A program made the translations under genes and the position numbers. A DNA stretch of 64,000 nucleotides from contig CAIYDQ010000323.1 in the NCBI GenBank assembly GCA_903925075.1, positions 1 through 64,000 on the forward strand, given 5' to 3'. This stretch comes from an uncultured Geobacter sp. Its GTDB lineage: Bacteria > Desulfobacterota > Desulfuromonadia > Geobacterales > Geobacteraceae. The notes under the pieces are model-generated. The model was not told the DNA's origin and made no database searches. It was given only the letters and a program-made list of their open reading frames with translations. Within the stretch, counting starts at the first letter, position 1. Every line of letters begins with the position of its first letter. Below, piece after piece: positions 42,958-52,204 of the stretch.

Positions 42958-44262
42958 ATGCAAACCGGCACTGCGTTTCGCTCCCATGCGGGGCGATCGG
43001 AACCCGATTGTGAAAGACGGGCGGAATTCGTCGCCAAACATATCCCGGCCGGCTCACGAGTGCTCGCCATGGGCGGCGCCACGAATCTGAAAAAATATCT
43101 GCCGCAGGGATGCGACTACCTCCCCTGCGATCTTGAATTGCGCGACGACGCACGCACCTTCGTTTGCGACTTCAATCGCGGCGAGTATCCCGACGATCAG
43201 TTGCAACGCGCGGACATCGTAGCGATGATGGGGGTAGCGGAATACATCTACAACCTGCCGGGCATGATTTGCCGCCTGGGCTGCGCTAGGCGGCACCTGC
43301 TGATCAGCTATTGCTCCTGCGAAGACGGCCTGACCACCCAGCGCACCACCCGGGGCTTTGTCAACCATTACACCCGCGAAGAGTTCGCCGATTTGCTTCG
43401 GCGTGCCGGATGCCACCTGCGCCGCTGCGAGCGGATCGACGAGACGGAGTGGCTGTTCGATGCGGTTGTGGAACCCTCGATATCCGTTCCGGCGCCGGAC
43501 AAACGGGTGCTGGTGCTTTCCTACAACAACATCGGCAATTTCGGAGACCGCCTCGGATACCATCTGATCAACACCATCCTCCCTCCGCATGCCGTCGTCA
43601 CCCACTCGCATTTCAACCCCTGGAACGTGCCGGACGAGGAGTTCGATCTATTGGTGCTGGGCATCGGCAACAGCCTGTTCGCGCCGCTTTTGACCGATAA
43701 ACTGCTCGCTCTTCTGGATCGCATTCCGTGCAAGATCGGCATCTTCGGCACTCAGTACCGGGAGGATATCCCGAGGCAACGCATGCAGGCCGTGCTGAGT
43801 CGTCTCGATCACTGGTACGCGCGCTATAAAGAGGACGTGTTCCTGTACGGGCACGATAGCGACAACGTCACCCACCTGGGCGACTGGCTCATCAACGCCT
43901 TCCCTATGACTCATGGCAAGGATGCCGCGCTGTTGCGGGTCGGAGCCGAGGTCCTGCAGCAACTCCCCCTGGACCGCACCATCGAAAAAATCCAGTCGCA
44001 CCGCCGCGTGTATTCCACCCGCCTGCATCCCTTGCTCTGCGCGCTGACCAGCGCCGAGGCCGTGGCCTACGTCGAGCAGCGCGAGAACCGGGCTGCCACG
44101 CCTTCGGGGAAATTCCGTTCCATGCTGATCGACATCTTCGGGCGTAGCATGCCCGAAGACCGTCTCTGGGAGGTGGATCGCGACGCCGTCGTCGCCTACA
44201 AGTCGTTCGTGATGCGACAAACCGAGCTGTTGCGGGCGAGGATGACAAGATTTGCGAGCTGA
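42958..44262 (+). CDS. Two-domain protein: SAM-methyltransferase-like plus polysaccharide pyruvyltransferase-like
   Basis: The 434-residue protein starts with a methyltransferase-like domain (about 20-175): SRVLAMGGATNLKKYLP, then YLPCDLELRDDARTFVCDFN and ADIVAMMGVAEYIYNLPG, which follow the order of SAM-binding motifs. The second half (about 183-400), beginning KRVLVLSYNNIGNFGDRLGY, resembles the polysaccharide pyruvyltransferase fold, which transfers ketal pyruvate to sugars. GAGGAGG lies 8 bases before the ATG. The combination suggests surface-glycan decoration. It follows the ClC gene by 37 bases. No glycosyltransferase cluster surrounds it. Assignment of both halves is from motif recognition only. 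Confidence 0.6.
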   Translation: MQTGTAFRSHAGRSEPDCERRAEFVAKHIPAGSRVLAMGGATNLKKYLPQGCDYLPCDLELRDDARTFVCDFNRGEYPDDQLQRADIVAMMGVAEYIYNLPGMICRLGCARRHLLISYCSCEDGLTTQRTTRGFVNHYTREEFADLLRRAGCHLRRCERIDETEWLFDAVVEPSISVPAPDKRVLVLSYNNIGNFGDRLGYHLINTILPPHAVVTHSHFNPWNVPDEEFDLLVLGIGNSLFAPLLTDKLLALLDRIPCKIGIFGTQYREDIPRQRMQAVLSRLDHWYARYKEDVFLYGHDSDNVTHLGDWLINAFPMTHGKDAALLRVGAEVLQQLPLDRTIEKIQSHRRVYSTRLHPLLCALTSAEAVAYVEQRENRAATPSGKFRSMLIDIFGRSMPEDRLWEVDRDAVVAYKSFVMRQTELLRARMTRFAS

Positions 44263-44434
44263 GTCGTGTCGAAGCATTTGGCTGAAGAGTGCCATCTTTT
44301 TACGAACGGTGCCTACCGCTGGTGCGGACATGCCATCCTGATGGTCAGACTCGGGTTGTTCTGAATAGACCCAAGGACTGCACAATAGGACCTTTTATCG
44401 CGAGGCCTCGGCTGTTCCGCGAACGGACGCCGAT

Positions 44435-45049
44435 TCAGCCGCCTTTTCTCATCTCGGATAAGGTGACGGCGTCGCGTCTGGTAAACCCCGACCGTTTGCG
44501 GTCCGGCTCCTCCGCCGTCAACGGCGATACTTCCTTCATCGTCGCCAGGGAACAAGCCGCCAGCCCTTGATACAGAAGGGTTGCCTTCGATTTCCATACC
44601 AGCTCGTCCTTGGTCAGACGGCGGATTTCTTTGGCGGGTATGCCTGCGAAAAGGGTATCCGCAACAGCCGGCATTCCGGACTTGACAAAAGCCATCGCCG
44701 CCACGAAAGAATTCTCTCCGATGACTGCGTGATCCATCACCACGGAGTTTATGCCGATCAGGGCATTACGCCGCAGCGTACAGCCATGGAGCACAGCACC
44801 GTGCCCCACGTGGCAGTTGTCCTCAATCCTCACCTCCATGTCAGGAAAGGAATGCACGACACACCCATCCTGGATGTTCACGCCCGCGCCGATCACGATG
44901 CGGCCAAAATCCCCCCTCAGACAGGCACACGGGCCGATGTAGCAGTTCGGGCCGATAATCACGTCGCCAATGACGACCGCGTCGGGATGCACGAAGGAAG
45001 TAGGGTCGATCACGGGAACGAGTCCGTCGATTTCGTAGACTTTTGCCAT
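44435..45049 (-). CDS. Gamma-carbonic-anhydrase-like hexapeptide protein (PaaY/CaiE type)
   Basis: The 204-residue protein is a left-handed beta helix of hexapeptide repeats with metal-ligand histidines of the gamma-carbonic-anhydrase class: the VHPDAVVIGDVIIGPNCYIG start, CVVHSFPDMEVRIEDNCHVGHG (three His) and LIGINSVVMDHAVIG. PaaY and CaiE are family members linked to CoA-ester pathways, where PaaY acts as a thioesterase on ring-CoA intermediates. I start at the ATG at 45049 with GGAG upstream. Its position at the end of the alicyclic-acid operon, 177 bases past its last gene, favours such a housekeeping thioesterase role. Confidence 0.8.
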   Translation of the reverse strand: MAKVYEIDGLVPVIDPTSFVHPDAVVIGDVIIGPNCYIGPCACLRGDFGRIVIGAGVNIQDGCVVHSFPDMEVRIEDNCHVGHGAVLHGCTLRRNALIGINSVVMDHAVIGENSFVAAMAFVKSGMPAVADTLFAGIPAKEIRRLTKDELVWKSKATLLYQGLAACSLATMKEVSPLTAEEPDRKRSGFTRRDAVTLSEMRKGG

Positions 45050-45226
45050 CCGCTTCTCCATTGAGGGTGAACAATCGGGCGTTTTGCTTGCCGGTCGAAG
45101 TCATCCAGATGTACTCCCAAATCTCGCCCGGCGCAAGCCGAGAACTGCGGGCCAGGCGACGGAGGCGTCACCGGGTCGCACCGGCGGCGGTTGCGGGCTG
45201 ATGCCGCATGTGTTTTCCTTTCCCCT

Positions 45227-46753
45227 TCAGTTTTCCGGGGTCAATAGGGATATCCCCAACAGGGCGCGTCTCGTGAGCCAGGGACTGGGCCGATAGCGGG
45301 GATCGCCGTAAAAATCGTACATGGCGGCTAGTATGGCATGCACGTTAGCGGGGCCGAGCTCGTCGCCCAAGGCCAGCGGGCCTTTGCGATAGCCGAGCCC
45401 GAGGGTCACGGCCCGGTCGAGCTCCGGCGGGGAGGTGATCCTCTGCTGAACGATGTCGCAGCCGATATTGACGATCATGGCCAGCACGCGTTGCGCCACG
45501 AAACCCGCGCTGTCGCGGATCACCGTCACCGGAGCGCCGTCGCTGCCGAACAGGCCATGGGCCGCGGCCTTCATCTCAAGAGAGGTGATGGGAGTCGTCA
45601 TCAGGGTGCGGCGGACCGTCAGGCCGCACACCGTATCGAGCGCCAACGTGCGTTTCGGGTCCAGTCCGCGGGCCAGGCAGGCCGTGGTCGCGTCGGTGCC
45701 CAGCGGCATGACGATGCAAAGCGACTCGGGAGCCGGTACGGCGGCGTCGTCCAAGGTCCCGCCGAGTCCGGCGATCAACTCGGAGAGCGCCGCATGGGCG
45801 TCGGGTCTTTCGGGACTGACCCATACCGAGACGGGACGAGCCGCCGGGACCGGCTCCTCGGCAATCTCCTCTCGGACCGAATCCGGGTAGGCATAAAACC
45901 CCCGGTTCGTCTTTCGCCCCAACAGTCCGGCCATGAGCCTCTGGCGGGCGATGGGGGAAGGGCGCAGACGGGGCTCCTGGTAATACTGGTTGTAGATCGC
46001 TTCCATGGCCGGATGGGACACGTCCAGGGCGGTCAGGTCGAGCAACTCGAAGGGTCCCATCCGAAAGCCCGCAGCTTGACGCATGATGCGGTCCACGTCC
46101 TGGTGCTCGGCTATCCCCTCCCCCAGTATGCGCAGCGCTTCGGTGACGTAACCGCGCCCGGCATGGTTGACGATGAAGCCGGGGGTGTCCTTGGCGGATA
46201 CCGGGGTGTGCCCCAGGCGCGCGGCCAGCGCGATCAGACCCGCCACGACCCGGGGGTCGGTCATGAGGCCGGCGATGACCTCGGTAAGCTTCATCAACGG
46301 CACCGGATTGAAGAAGTGGAATCCGGCGACCCTGCCCGGCAATCCGCAGGCCGAGGCGATCTCGGTAACCGACAGCGACGAGGTGTTGGTCGCCAGTATG
46401 CACGTGTCGGACACCACCTTTTCCAGCTCGCTTAGCAGCTGATGCTTGGCATCCAGCCGCTCCACGATGGCCTCGACGACGATGCCGCAGGGCGAGAGGG
46501 ACCGCAACGACTCCACGACGCAAATAAGCCCGAGCGCCGCCTGCGCATCGACCGAGGACAGTTTCCCCTTCCCGGCGAGTTCCAATAGCGTGCGCCGTAT
46601 CGATGCCAGCGCCTCGAGGGCCGCGCCCGGCTTGGCATCGAACATCAGGACGCGCACGCCCGCCCGGGCCGCGATCTGGGCGATGCCGCGCCCCATGACG
46701 CCGGTACCGACGATCCCCATGGTCAGGTTGTCCGCATATGCGTCGAAATTCAC
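45227..46753 (-). CDS. 3-Hydroxyacyl-CoA dehydrogenase (PaaH type)
   Basis: The 508-residue protein has an NAD-binding domain (MGIVGTGVMGRGIAQIAARAG, about 13-33), the catalytic-loop region FHFFNPVPLMKLTEVI, and two 3HCDH C-terminal domains (one around DTPGFIVNHAGRGYVTEA, the second around DSAGFVAQRVLAMIVN), the length and order of PaaH-like enzymes. It oxidises a 3-hydroxyacyl-CoA to the 3-ketoacyl-CoA with NAD. I start at a GTG (46753) with GAGGGG seven bases upstream, right after the stop of the hydratase; an ATG at 46768 would overlap it. In this operon it would serve beta-oxidation of pimelyl-CoA and shorter acids. Confidence 0.9.
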   Translation of the reverse strand: MNFDAYADNLTMGIVGTGVMGRGIAQIAARAGVRVLMFDAKPGAALEALASIRRTLLELAGKGKLSSVDAQAALGLICVVESLRSLSPCGIVVEAIVERLDAKHQLLSELEKVVSDTCILATNTSSLSVTEIASACGLPGRVAGFHFFNPVPLMKLTEVIAGLMTDPRVVAGLIALAARLGHTPVSAKDTPGFIVNHAGRGYVTEALRILGEGIAEHQDVDRIMRQAAGFRMGPFELLDLTALDVSHPAMEAIYNQYYQEPRLRPSPIARQRLMAGLLGRKTNRGFYAYPDSVREEIAEEPVPAARPVSVWVSPERPDAHAALSELIAGLGGTLDDAAVPAPESLCIVMPLGTDATTACLARGLDPKRTLALDTVCGLTVRRTLMTTPITSLEMKAAAHGLFGSDGAPVTVIRDSAGFVAQRVLAMIVNIGCDIVQQRITSPPELDRAVTLGLGYRKGPLALGDELGPANVHAILAAMYDFYGDPRYRPSPWLTRRALLGISLLTPEN

Positions 46754-46754
46754 G

Positions 46755-47522
46755 TCATTTCCCCTCATAGACCGGCTGGCGCTTTTCCAGGAAGGCGTGC
46801 ATCCCCTCCTTCTGATCCCTGGTGTCGAAAAGGAGCTGAAAAGCCTTCCGTTCCAGCAGGAGAGCGGCATCCAGGGGGATGTCCTGACCCGCCAGCAGCA
46901 CCTCTTTCACCTGCATGACCGCGATCGGCGGCATGCCGGCGATCAGCGCGGCCATCTTCAGGGCGGCGCCCTGGACCTCGTCGTCGGGCACCACCTCGGA
47001 GCAGAGCCCCATGCTCAGCGCCTCGCGAGCCGACACGGGCTGACCGGTGAGGATCATCCTCATGGCCTGGAACTTGCCGACGGCCCTCGTCAGGCGCTGC
47101 GTCCCGCCTGCGCCGGGCATGATGCCGACCTTGACTTCGGGCTGACAGAAGGTGGCGCTTTCGCCGGCGATGATGATGTCCGCATGCATCGCCAATTCGC
47201 AGCCCGCGCCCCAGGCGTAGCCGTTGACGGCCGCGATCACCGGGGTCGGGCAGGCGGAGATCGCTTGCCACCAGAGGTGGAGGTTTCTCCGCATCACGTC
47301 GACCGGGCCCTGGTCGACCAGGGCGCGGATGTCGGCGCCGGCCGCAAACACCCGAGCGCCCCCCGTCAAGACGATGCAGCGGATCTTCGGATCCGCGCCC
47401 AGCGCGGTGAAATGCTCGGCCAGTTCCCGCCGGACCGACATATTGAGCGCGTTTTTCACCTCGACCCGATTCAATCTGACAACCGCAACCCCCTCAAGGG
47501 GATTTTCAAGCACTACGTCCAT
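46755..47522 (-). CDS. Enoyl-CoA hydratase, BadK/PaaF-like
   Basis: The 255-residue crotonase-family protein has the oxyanion-hole segments FAAGADIRALVDQG (about 62-75) and NGYAWGAGCELAMHADIIIA (about 98-117), and the two glutamates typical of hydratases: the one in GCELA and the one in PEVKVGIMPGAGG. It resembles BadK, the cyclohex-1-ene-1-carboxyl-CoA hydratase of Rhodopseudomonas, and PaaF; these are hard to separate by eye. GAGG precedes the ATG at 47522. With BadH and BadI in the same operon, a BadK role (adding water to the ring double bond) is the simplest reading. Confidence 0.85.
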   Translation of the reverse strand: MDVVLENPLEGVAVVRLNRVEVKNALNMSVRRELAEHFTALGADPKIRCIVLTGGARVFAAGADIRALVDQGPVDVMRRNLHLWWQAISACPTPVIAAVNGYAWGAGCELAMHADIIIAGESATFCQPEVKVGIMPGAGGTQRLTRAVGKFQAMRMILTGQPVSAREALSMGLCSEVVPDDEVQGAALKMAALIAGMPPIAVMQVKEVLLAGQDIPLDAALLLERKAFQLLFDTRDQKEGMHAFLEKRQPVYEGK

Positions 47523-47547
47523 GTGATACCTCGTCCGCCCGAGGGCG

Positions 47548-49209
47548 TTACGCGTGTGCGACCGGCTGCGCGGCCGGTTGAAAGGTCGATTCCGCCTGCT
47601 TGCGCAAGGCGAACTTCTGGATTTTCCCGGTCGCCGTCCTGGACAAGGGTCCGAAGACGATGCGGCGGGGACATTTGAAGTGGGCGAGGTTGTCCCGCGC
47701 AAACGCGATCATGGCCTCCTCGGTCGGCGCTTCGCCGCACTCCGGCCTCAATTCGACGAAAGCGCAGGGGACCTCGCCCCATTTCGGATCGCGCAACGCG
47801 ACCACCGCCACGCTGGACACCGCGGGATGGCGGTACAGCGCCTCTTCGACTTCTATGGAGGAGATGTTTTCGCCTCCGGAGATGATGATGTCCTTCAACC
47901 TGTCCTTGATTTCCATATAGCCGTCGGCATGGATCACGGCAAGATCCCCGGTGTGATACCAGCCGCCGGCGAGCGCCTCCGCCGTGCCCCGGGGATTCTT
48001 CAGGTACCCCTTCATGGTCAGGTTGCCGCGCATGAACACTTCCCCGATGGTGGCGCCGTCTTTCGGCACCGGGACGAGCGTTGCCGGATCGGCGACCATC
48101 ATGTCGTCGAGGACGATCGAATGCACCCCCTGGCGGGCCAACTTGCCGGCCTGGAGATCCGGAGAGAGCGTGTTCCAGTCGTCGTTCCATTCGCAAAGGG
48201 TGGTGACGCCGTGCATCTCCGTCATCCCGTAGACGTGCGTCAAACGTAGGCCGATGGCTGCGCCTCCCGCCAATACGGATACCGGCGGAGCCGCCCCGGC
48301 GGTGATCACCTGCACGGTTTTGTCCAACCGCGGCCGACCCTTGGCCGCCTCGACGATCATCGACACGATGGCGGGCGCCGCGGAAAAATGCGTCACCGAG
48401 TAGCGCACGATCAGCTCGAGCGCGATCTCCCCGGTGACCTTGCGCATACAGACGTGCGTGCCGCCGAGGGCGGCAATGGACCAGGCCTGACACCAGCCGT
48501 TGCAGTGGAATAGAGGCAAAATCCACAGGTACACCGGATGCCCGGTCATTTGCGCATTGAAGATCTGGCCCAAGGCGTTCAGATAGCCGCCGCGATGATG
48601 GTAGACCACGCCTTTGGGACTTGCCGTCGTGCCGGAGGTGTAGTTCAGGGCGATGGCGTCCCACTCGTCGCGGGGCCACTCGATCGGCTGGCTCGGATCT
48701 CCCGAGGCGAGGAAGGCTTCGTAGTCGATCCCAAGGAGTGGCCCTCTTTCGTCGGCCAGAGGATCGTCGACGTCGATGACCACGACGTCGTTTCCCCGGC
48801 ACAGTTCCAGAGCTTTGCCGGCGCTCTCCGAGAACTGACGGTCGACGATCAGCACTTTCGCCTCGCTGTGTTCCAGGATCAGCGCGATGCCGGCCGCGTC
48901 CAAACGGATATTGACGTTGGCGAGCACCCCTCCGGTCATCGGGACGCCGAACTGCAGCTCCAACATCGCCGGGATATTGGGGAGGAGCGCCGCGACGGTG
49001 TCTCCTCGTCCGACGCCCAGCCGCATAAGGGCGCTCGCCAGCCTCCGGCAGCGCTCGGCATGTTGCCGCCAGGTGAACCGCTGCTCGCCGTGGATCACCG
49101 CAATGCGCTCGGGAAAGACCGTTGCCGCCCGCAAAAGAAAGTGAATCGGGGTCAACGGGCGAAAATTGGCGTCGTTGCGGTCGAGATCATGATCGAATTT
49201 GTTGCTCAT
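47548..49209 (-). CDS. Acyl-CoA ligase (AMP-forming), candidate cyclohexanecarboxylate-CoA ligase
   Basis: The 553-residue enzyme carries the AMP-binding P-loop YTSGTTASPKGVVYHH (about 188-203), VYGMTEMHG, the hinge motif with YHTGDLAVIHADGYMEIKDR (about 420) and IISGGENISSIEVEE, and the catalytic Lys in GKIQKFALRK near the C-terminus. It belongs with medium/long-chain and aryl/alicyclic acyl-CoA synthetases. It activates a carboxylic acid to its CoA thioester using ATP. Its ATG overlaps the BadI stop (ATGA). In the operon this would be the AliA-type step, activation of cyclohexanecarboxylate or pimelate. Confidence 0.88.
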   Translation of the reverse strand: MSNKFDHDLDRNDANFRPLTPIHFLLRAATVFPERIAVIHGEQRFTWRQHAERCRRLASALMRLGVGRGDTVAALLPNIPAMLELQFGVPMTGGVLANVNIRLDAAGIALILEHSEAKVLIVDRQFSESAGKALELCRGNDVVVIDVDDPLADERGPLLGIDYEAFLASGDPSQPIEWPRDEWDAIALNYTSGTTASPKGVVYHHRGGYLNALGQIFNAQMTGHPVYLWILPLFHCNGWCQAWSIAALGGTHVCMRKVTGEIALELIVRYSVTHFSAAPAIVSMIVEAAKGRPRLDKTVQVITAGAAPPVSVLAGGAAIGLRLTHVYGMTEMHGVTTLCEWNDDWNTLSPDLQAGKLARQGVHSIVLDDMMVADPATLVPVPKDGATIGEVFMRGNLTMKGYLKNPRGTAEALAGGWYHTGDLAVIHADGYMEIKDRLKDIIISGGENISSIEVEEALYRHPAVSSVAVVALRDPKWGEVPCAFVELRPECGEAPTEEAMIAFARDNLAHFKCPRRIVFGPLSRTATGKIQKFALRKQAESTFQPAAQPVAHA

Positions 49210-50003
49210 TTGCTGACTCTCCTCTGGGGCGCACGGAAGTTCGGCGGGCGTTTTTCCAGGAACGCCTTGACCCCTTCCTTGGACTCGTCGGTGCCGTAGA
49301 AGAGGGCAAGGGACTGCATGCCCATATTGGAGATGCCTCGGATGTTTTCGCTGTCCATGTTGAACGAGCGCTTGGCGATGGCGATGGCCGTGGGGCTCAT
49401 GGTCAGAATTTCCCGGCACCAGCTCTCCACCTCGGCATCCAGCCGCTCGGCCGGGACGACCGCATTGACCAGCCCCATGGCGAGCGCCTCCTGAGCTCCG
49501 TAGCGCCGACACAGGAACCAGATTTCACGCGCCTTCTTCTCGCCGACGCTCCTGGCAAGCAGCGCCGTGCCGAAACCCGGATCGACCGAACCGACTTTGG
49601 GCCCGACCTGACCGAACACCGCCTTTTCCGAGGCGATGGCCAAATCGCAACAGGTGACCAGCACGTTGCCGCCGCCGATAGCAAAGCCCTGCACCTTGGC
49701 GATCACCGGTTTGGGAATGTCCCGGATCAGCGATTGCAGCTCCTCCACCGGCAGGCCGATCACGCCCCTGCCGTCGTAGGAGCCGTCGTGGGCCGACTGG
49801 TCGCCGCCCGTGCAGAAGGCCTTTTCCCCGGCGCCGGCCAGGACCACGACTCCGATCGAGCGGTCCCACCCCGCCCGGTGCAAGGCCTGAATCAGCTCTT
49901 CGCAGGTCTGGCCGCGGAAAGCGTTGTATTTCTCCGGGCGGTTGATGGTGATGGTGGCGATGCCGTCGCCGGCCTCGAATAAAATATCCTGGTACTGGGT
50001 CAT
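49206..50003 (-). CDS. badI: 2-Ketocyclohexanecarboxyl-CoA hydrolase BadI
   Basis: The 265-residue crotonase-fold protein matches BadI closely along its whole length, with NRPEKYNAFRGQTCEELI, FCTGGDQSAHDGSYDGRG, AIGGGNVLVTCCDLAIASEK, FGQVGPKVGSVDPGFGTALL and AIAKRSFNMDSE, all hallmarks of the MenB/BadI branch. BadI cleaves the ring of 2-ketocyclohexane-1-carboxyl-CoA hydrolytically to pimelyl-CoA. AAGGAG lies 8 bases before the ATG. It is coupled to the acyl-CoA ligase downstream and follows badH by 24 bases. I am comparing with remembered Rhodopseudomonas sequence, so percent identity is not given. Confidence 0.92.
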   Translation of the reverse strand: MTQYQDILFEAGDGIATITINRPEKYNAFRGQTCEELIQALHRAGWDRSIGVVVLAGAGEKAFCTGGDQSAHDGSYDGRGVIGLPVEELQSLIRDIPKPVIAKVQGFAIGGGNVLVTCCDLAIASEKAVFGQVGPKVGSVDPGFGTALLARSVGEKKAREIWFLCRRYGAQEALAMGLVNAVVPAERLDAEVESWCREILTMSPTAIAIAKRSFNMDSENIRGISNMGMQSLALFYGTDESKEGVKAFLEKRPPNFRAPQRRVSK

Positions 50004-50027
50004 CGTTTTTTCTCCTTTTCCGATGTA

Positions 50028-50783
50028 TCAACCGTGCATCGTCAAGCCGCCGGAGACGCTGATGACTTGACCCGTGATGTAACCGGCGTCGTCGCTGGAC
50101 AAAAAGGCGACGATGCCGGGGATGTCTTCCGGGGCGCCGATACGTTTTAGCGGCACCGAGCGTTTCAGGGCCTCGTACAGCTTGCTGCCGTAATCGCCCT
50201 GATCGAAAAAGCCGCGCAGAATCGCGGTATCGGTCGGGCCTGGGCAGACCGAGTTGAGCAGAACGCCATTTTTGGCCAACTCGCGAGCCAGCGTCTTGGT
50301 GAAGGCGACGATCCCCCCCTTGCATGCCGAGTAAACGGACTCGCCCGACGAACCCACCCGGCCCGCGTCGGAAGCGATATTCACCACTTTTCCGCCGCCA
50401 CCGGCGATCATCAGCGGGATCACGGCGTGATGCATGTTGAGCGGCCCCATCAGGTTGACGGACACCACCTTTTCCCAAAAGGAGGGCTCCGATTCCAGGA
50501 ACGGCGAGGGAACGTCCCACCCCGCGTTGTTGACCAGCACGTCGATGCGCCCGAACCGATCGACGATCGCCTCCCCGGCGGCCTTGACCGCCGCATGGTC
50601 GGTGATGTCCAATTGCATGGTCATCGCCAGCGCCGTCTTGGCGGTCAACTCATCAAGCCCCTCGGCTCGCAGGTCGAGCCCGACAACCAGGCTCCCTTCT
50701 TCCGCAAAACGTGCGCAGAGCGCGCCGCCGATCCCCCCCGCGGCACCGGTCACGATCACCACCTTGTCTTTCAGACCACGCAT
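50028..50783 (-). CDS. badH: 2-Hydroxycyclohexanecarboxyl-CoA dehydrogenase BadH (SDR)
   Basis: The 251-residue short-chain dehydrogenase has TGAAGGIGGALC (cofactor loop, about 12-23), NNAGWDVPSPF, catalytic Ser and Tyr in the NIASDAGRVGSSGESVYSACKGG region (about 136-158) and the end VISVSGGLTMHG. The segments NNAGWD, ASDAxRVGSSGE and VSGGLTM are shared with BadH of Rhodopseudomonas. It oxidises 2-hydroxy- to 2-ketocyclohexane-1-carboxyl-CoA with NAD, giving the substrate of BadI, whose gene follows. Confidence 0.9.
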   Translation of the reverse strand: MRGLKDKVVIVTGAAGGIGGALCARFAEEGSLVVGLDLRAEGLDELTAKTALAMTMQLDITDHAAVKAAGEAIVDRFGRIDVLVNNAGWDVPSPFLESEPSFWEKVVSVNLMGPLNMHHAVIPLMIAGGGGKVVNIASDAGRVGSSGESVYSACKGGIVAFTKTLARELAKNGVLLNSVCPGPTDTAILRGFFDQGDYGSKLYEALKRSVPLKRIGAPEDIPGIVAFLSSDDAGYITGQVISVSGGLTMHG

Positions 50784-50849
50784 ATCCCGGTTCTCCCTTG
50801 CAGGTTTCGTTGTTGGACATCGATTCGGGAAAGCTATTTCGCCTCCCGG

Positions 50850-51989
50850 TCAGGCGGTCTCCTTTAATACCTCTCTGGCTACGACCAGCCGCTGGATCTG
50901 GTTGGCCCCCTCGAATATCTGGGTCAGCTTGGCGTCCCGGAACATCCGCTCCACCGGGTACTCCTGCATGTAGCCATACCCTCCGAAGACCTGAATGGCG
51001 TCGGTGGTGATCTTCATGGCGGCGTCGGAGGCGAACAGCTTGCCCATGGAGGCCAGTTTCGTGTTGCGCAGCCCCCGGTCGAACAGATCCGCGGCCCGGT
51101 AGACCAGCCCCCGCGACGCCTCGATCAAGGTTGCGCTGTCGGCGATGATCTGCTGGATCATCTGGTGCTCGCAAAGCGCCTGACCGAAGGTCTTGCGCTC
51201 CCTGGAGTAGCGCACCATCTGGTCGAAGGCGCCCTCGGCGATTCCCAGCGCCTGGGCGCCGATGGCCGGGCGGGACATGTCGAAATCCTTCATGGAGAGC
51301 TGGAAACCCTTGTTTTCTTCGCCGAGCAGGTTGCCGACCGGTACCCGCACCCCGTCGAGATACACGCTGCAGATCTTGGAGCCGCGCTGGCCTAGTTTCT
51401 TCTCGCTCCTGCCCACCTCGAGTCCCGGCGTGTCGCACTCGACCAGGAAGAAGCTGAGGCCGTTGCGCCCGTTCTCCGAGGTGCGCGCGAGGAGCGTGTA
51501 ATAGGAGGCCACCGGCCCGTTCGAGGCGAAGCACTTGGCACCGGTGATGACGTACTCGTCGCCGTCCCTGACCGCCTTGGTGCGGATCGAACCGACGTCG
51601 GAACCGCCGTCGGGCTCCGACACGAGGAGGGCGAACAGTTCGCGGTTCTCGACTATCCGCGGCAACAGCCGCGCCAGCAGTTCGGGTCTTCCACCGTGCA
51701 CCAGCGGATAACTCCCCACCGCCTGGACGATCAGCATCAGCGCCGACGAGGCGCAGTGGCGCGCGACTTCCTCGACCGCCGTGCAAAGCAGCGCCCCCTG
51801 GCTCTGCCCCGCGCCGCCGTGCTCCGGCGGGAAGACCACGGTCATCAGCCCCAGGTCCCACAAAAGCGACAGTACTTCGTCGTCAAGCTCGCCGCTTGCG
51901 TCGACGGCCGCCGCCAAAGGGGCTATCCGCTCCCTTGCCGCCCGGCGTATGGTGTCGGCCACTATGCGCAGTTCTTCGTTGTTGAACAT
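50850..51989 (-). CDS. Acyl-CoA dehydrogenase, candidate cyclohexanecarboxyl-CoA dehydrogenase
   Basis: The 379-residue flavoprotein has the acyl-CoA dehydrogenase layout: N-terminal helices, mid-domain [20 protein letters not shown] (FAD contacts, about 115-135), [30 protein letters not shown] and the C-terminal [20 protein letters not shown] with IFEGANQIQ, where the catalytic Glu of classical members is retained. It removes two hydrogens alpha-beta to CoA, passing electrons to ETF. As the first gene of the operon with badH and badI, it is the AliB-like candidate. The ATG at 51989 follows GGAG by 5 bases; a GTG two codons earlier is an alternative. Confidence 0.88.
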   Translation of the reverse strand: MFNNEELRIVADTIRRAARERIAPLAAAVDASGELDDEVLSLLWDLGLMTVVFPPEHGGAGQSQGALLCTAVEEVARHCASSALMLIVQAVGSYPLVHGGRPELLARLLPRIVENRELFALLVSEPDGGSDVGSIRTKAVRDGDEYVITGAKCFASNGPVASYYTLLARTSENGRNGLSFFLVECDTPGLEVGRSEKKLGQRGSKICSVYLDGVRVPVGNLLGEENKGFQLSMKDFDMSRPAIGAQALGIAEGAFDQMVRYSRERKTFGQALCEHQMIQQIIADSATLIEASRGLVYRAADLFDRGLRNTKLASMGKLFASDAAMKITTDAIQVFGGYGYMQEYPVERMFRDAKLTQIFEGANQIQRLVVAREVLKETA

Positions 51990-52001
51990 CCCCACTCCAG
52001 T

Positions 52002-52022
52002 TAGAAATAGATTTTATTTCTA
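52002..52022. promoter_or_regulatory. 21-bp palindrome, candidate operator
   Basis: TAGAAATA (52002-52009) and TATTTCTA (52015-52022) are exact inverse complements separated by 5 bases, just upstream of the acyl-CoA dehydrogenase ribosome site. It overlaps the expected transcript start, where a repressor or the leader structure would act. Confidence 0.5.
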
Positions 52023-52025
52023 GTC

Positions 52026-52041
52026 TTCACTTTACGTGCCA
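52026..52041 (-). promoter_or_regulatory. Possible sigma54 promoter of the alicyclic-acid operon
   Basis: On the minus strand TGGCAC (52041-52036) is a perfect -24 element, and GTGAA five bases later is a weak -12 element (consensus TTGCA). The divergent gene encodes a sigma54-dependent activator, which makes this reading plausible. The region 52042-52204 is AT-rich with a TATAAT at 52093-52098 that could serve the activator gene. Confidence 0.4.
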
Positions 52042-52204
52042 AAGCAAAACCCACCGGGTTTATAGCTAAAACATTCTGATTTAACGCATATTTATAATAT
52101 ATTTACAAAAATACGATGTTTTGTTACTTTCAAGCAACGTAGCCGTTCGTATTCACACCCCCCCACCGAACCCGGATCCCGGCATCCTGGCGAGATGTAC
52201 CCAA

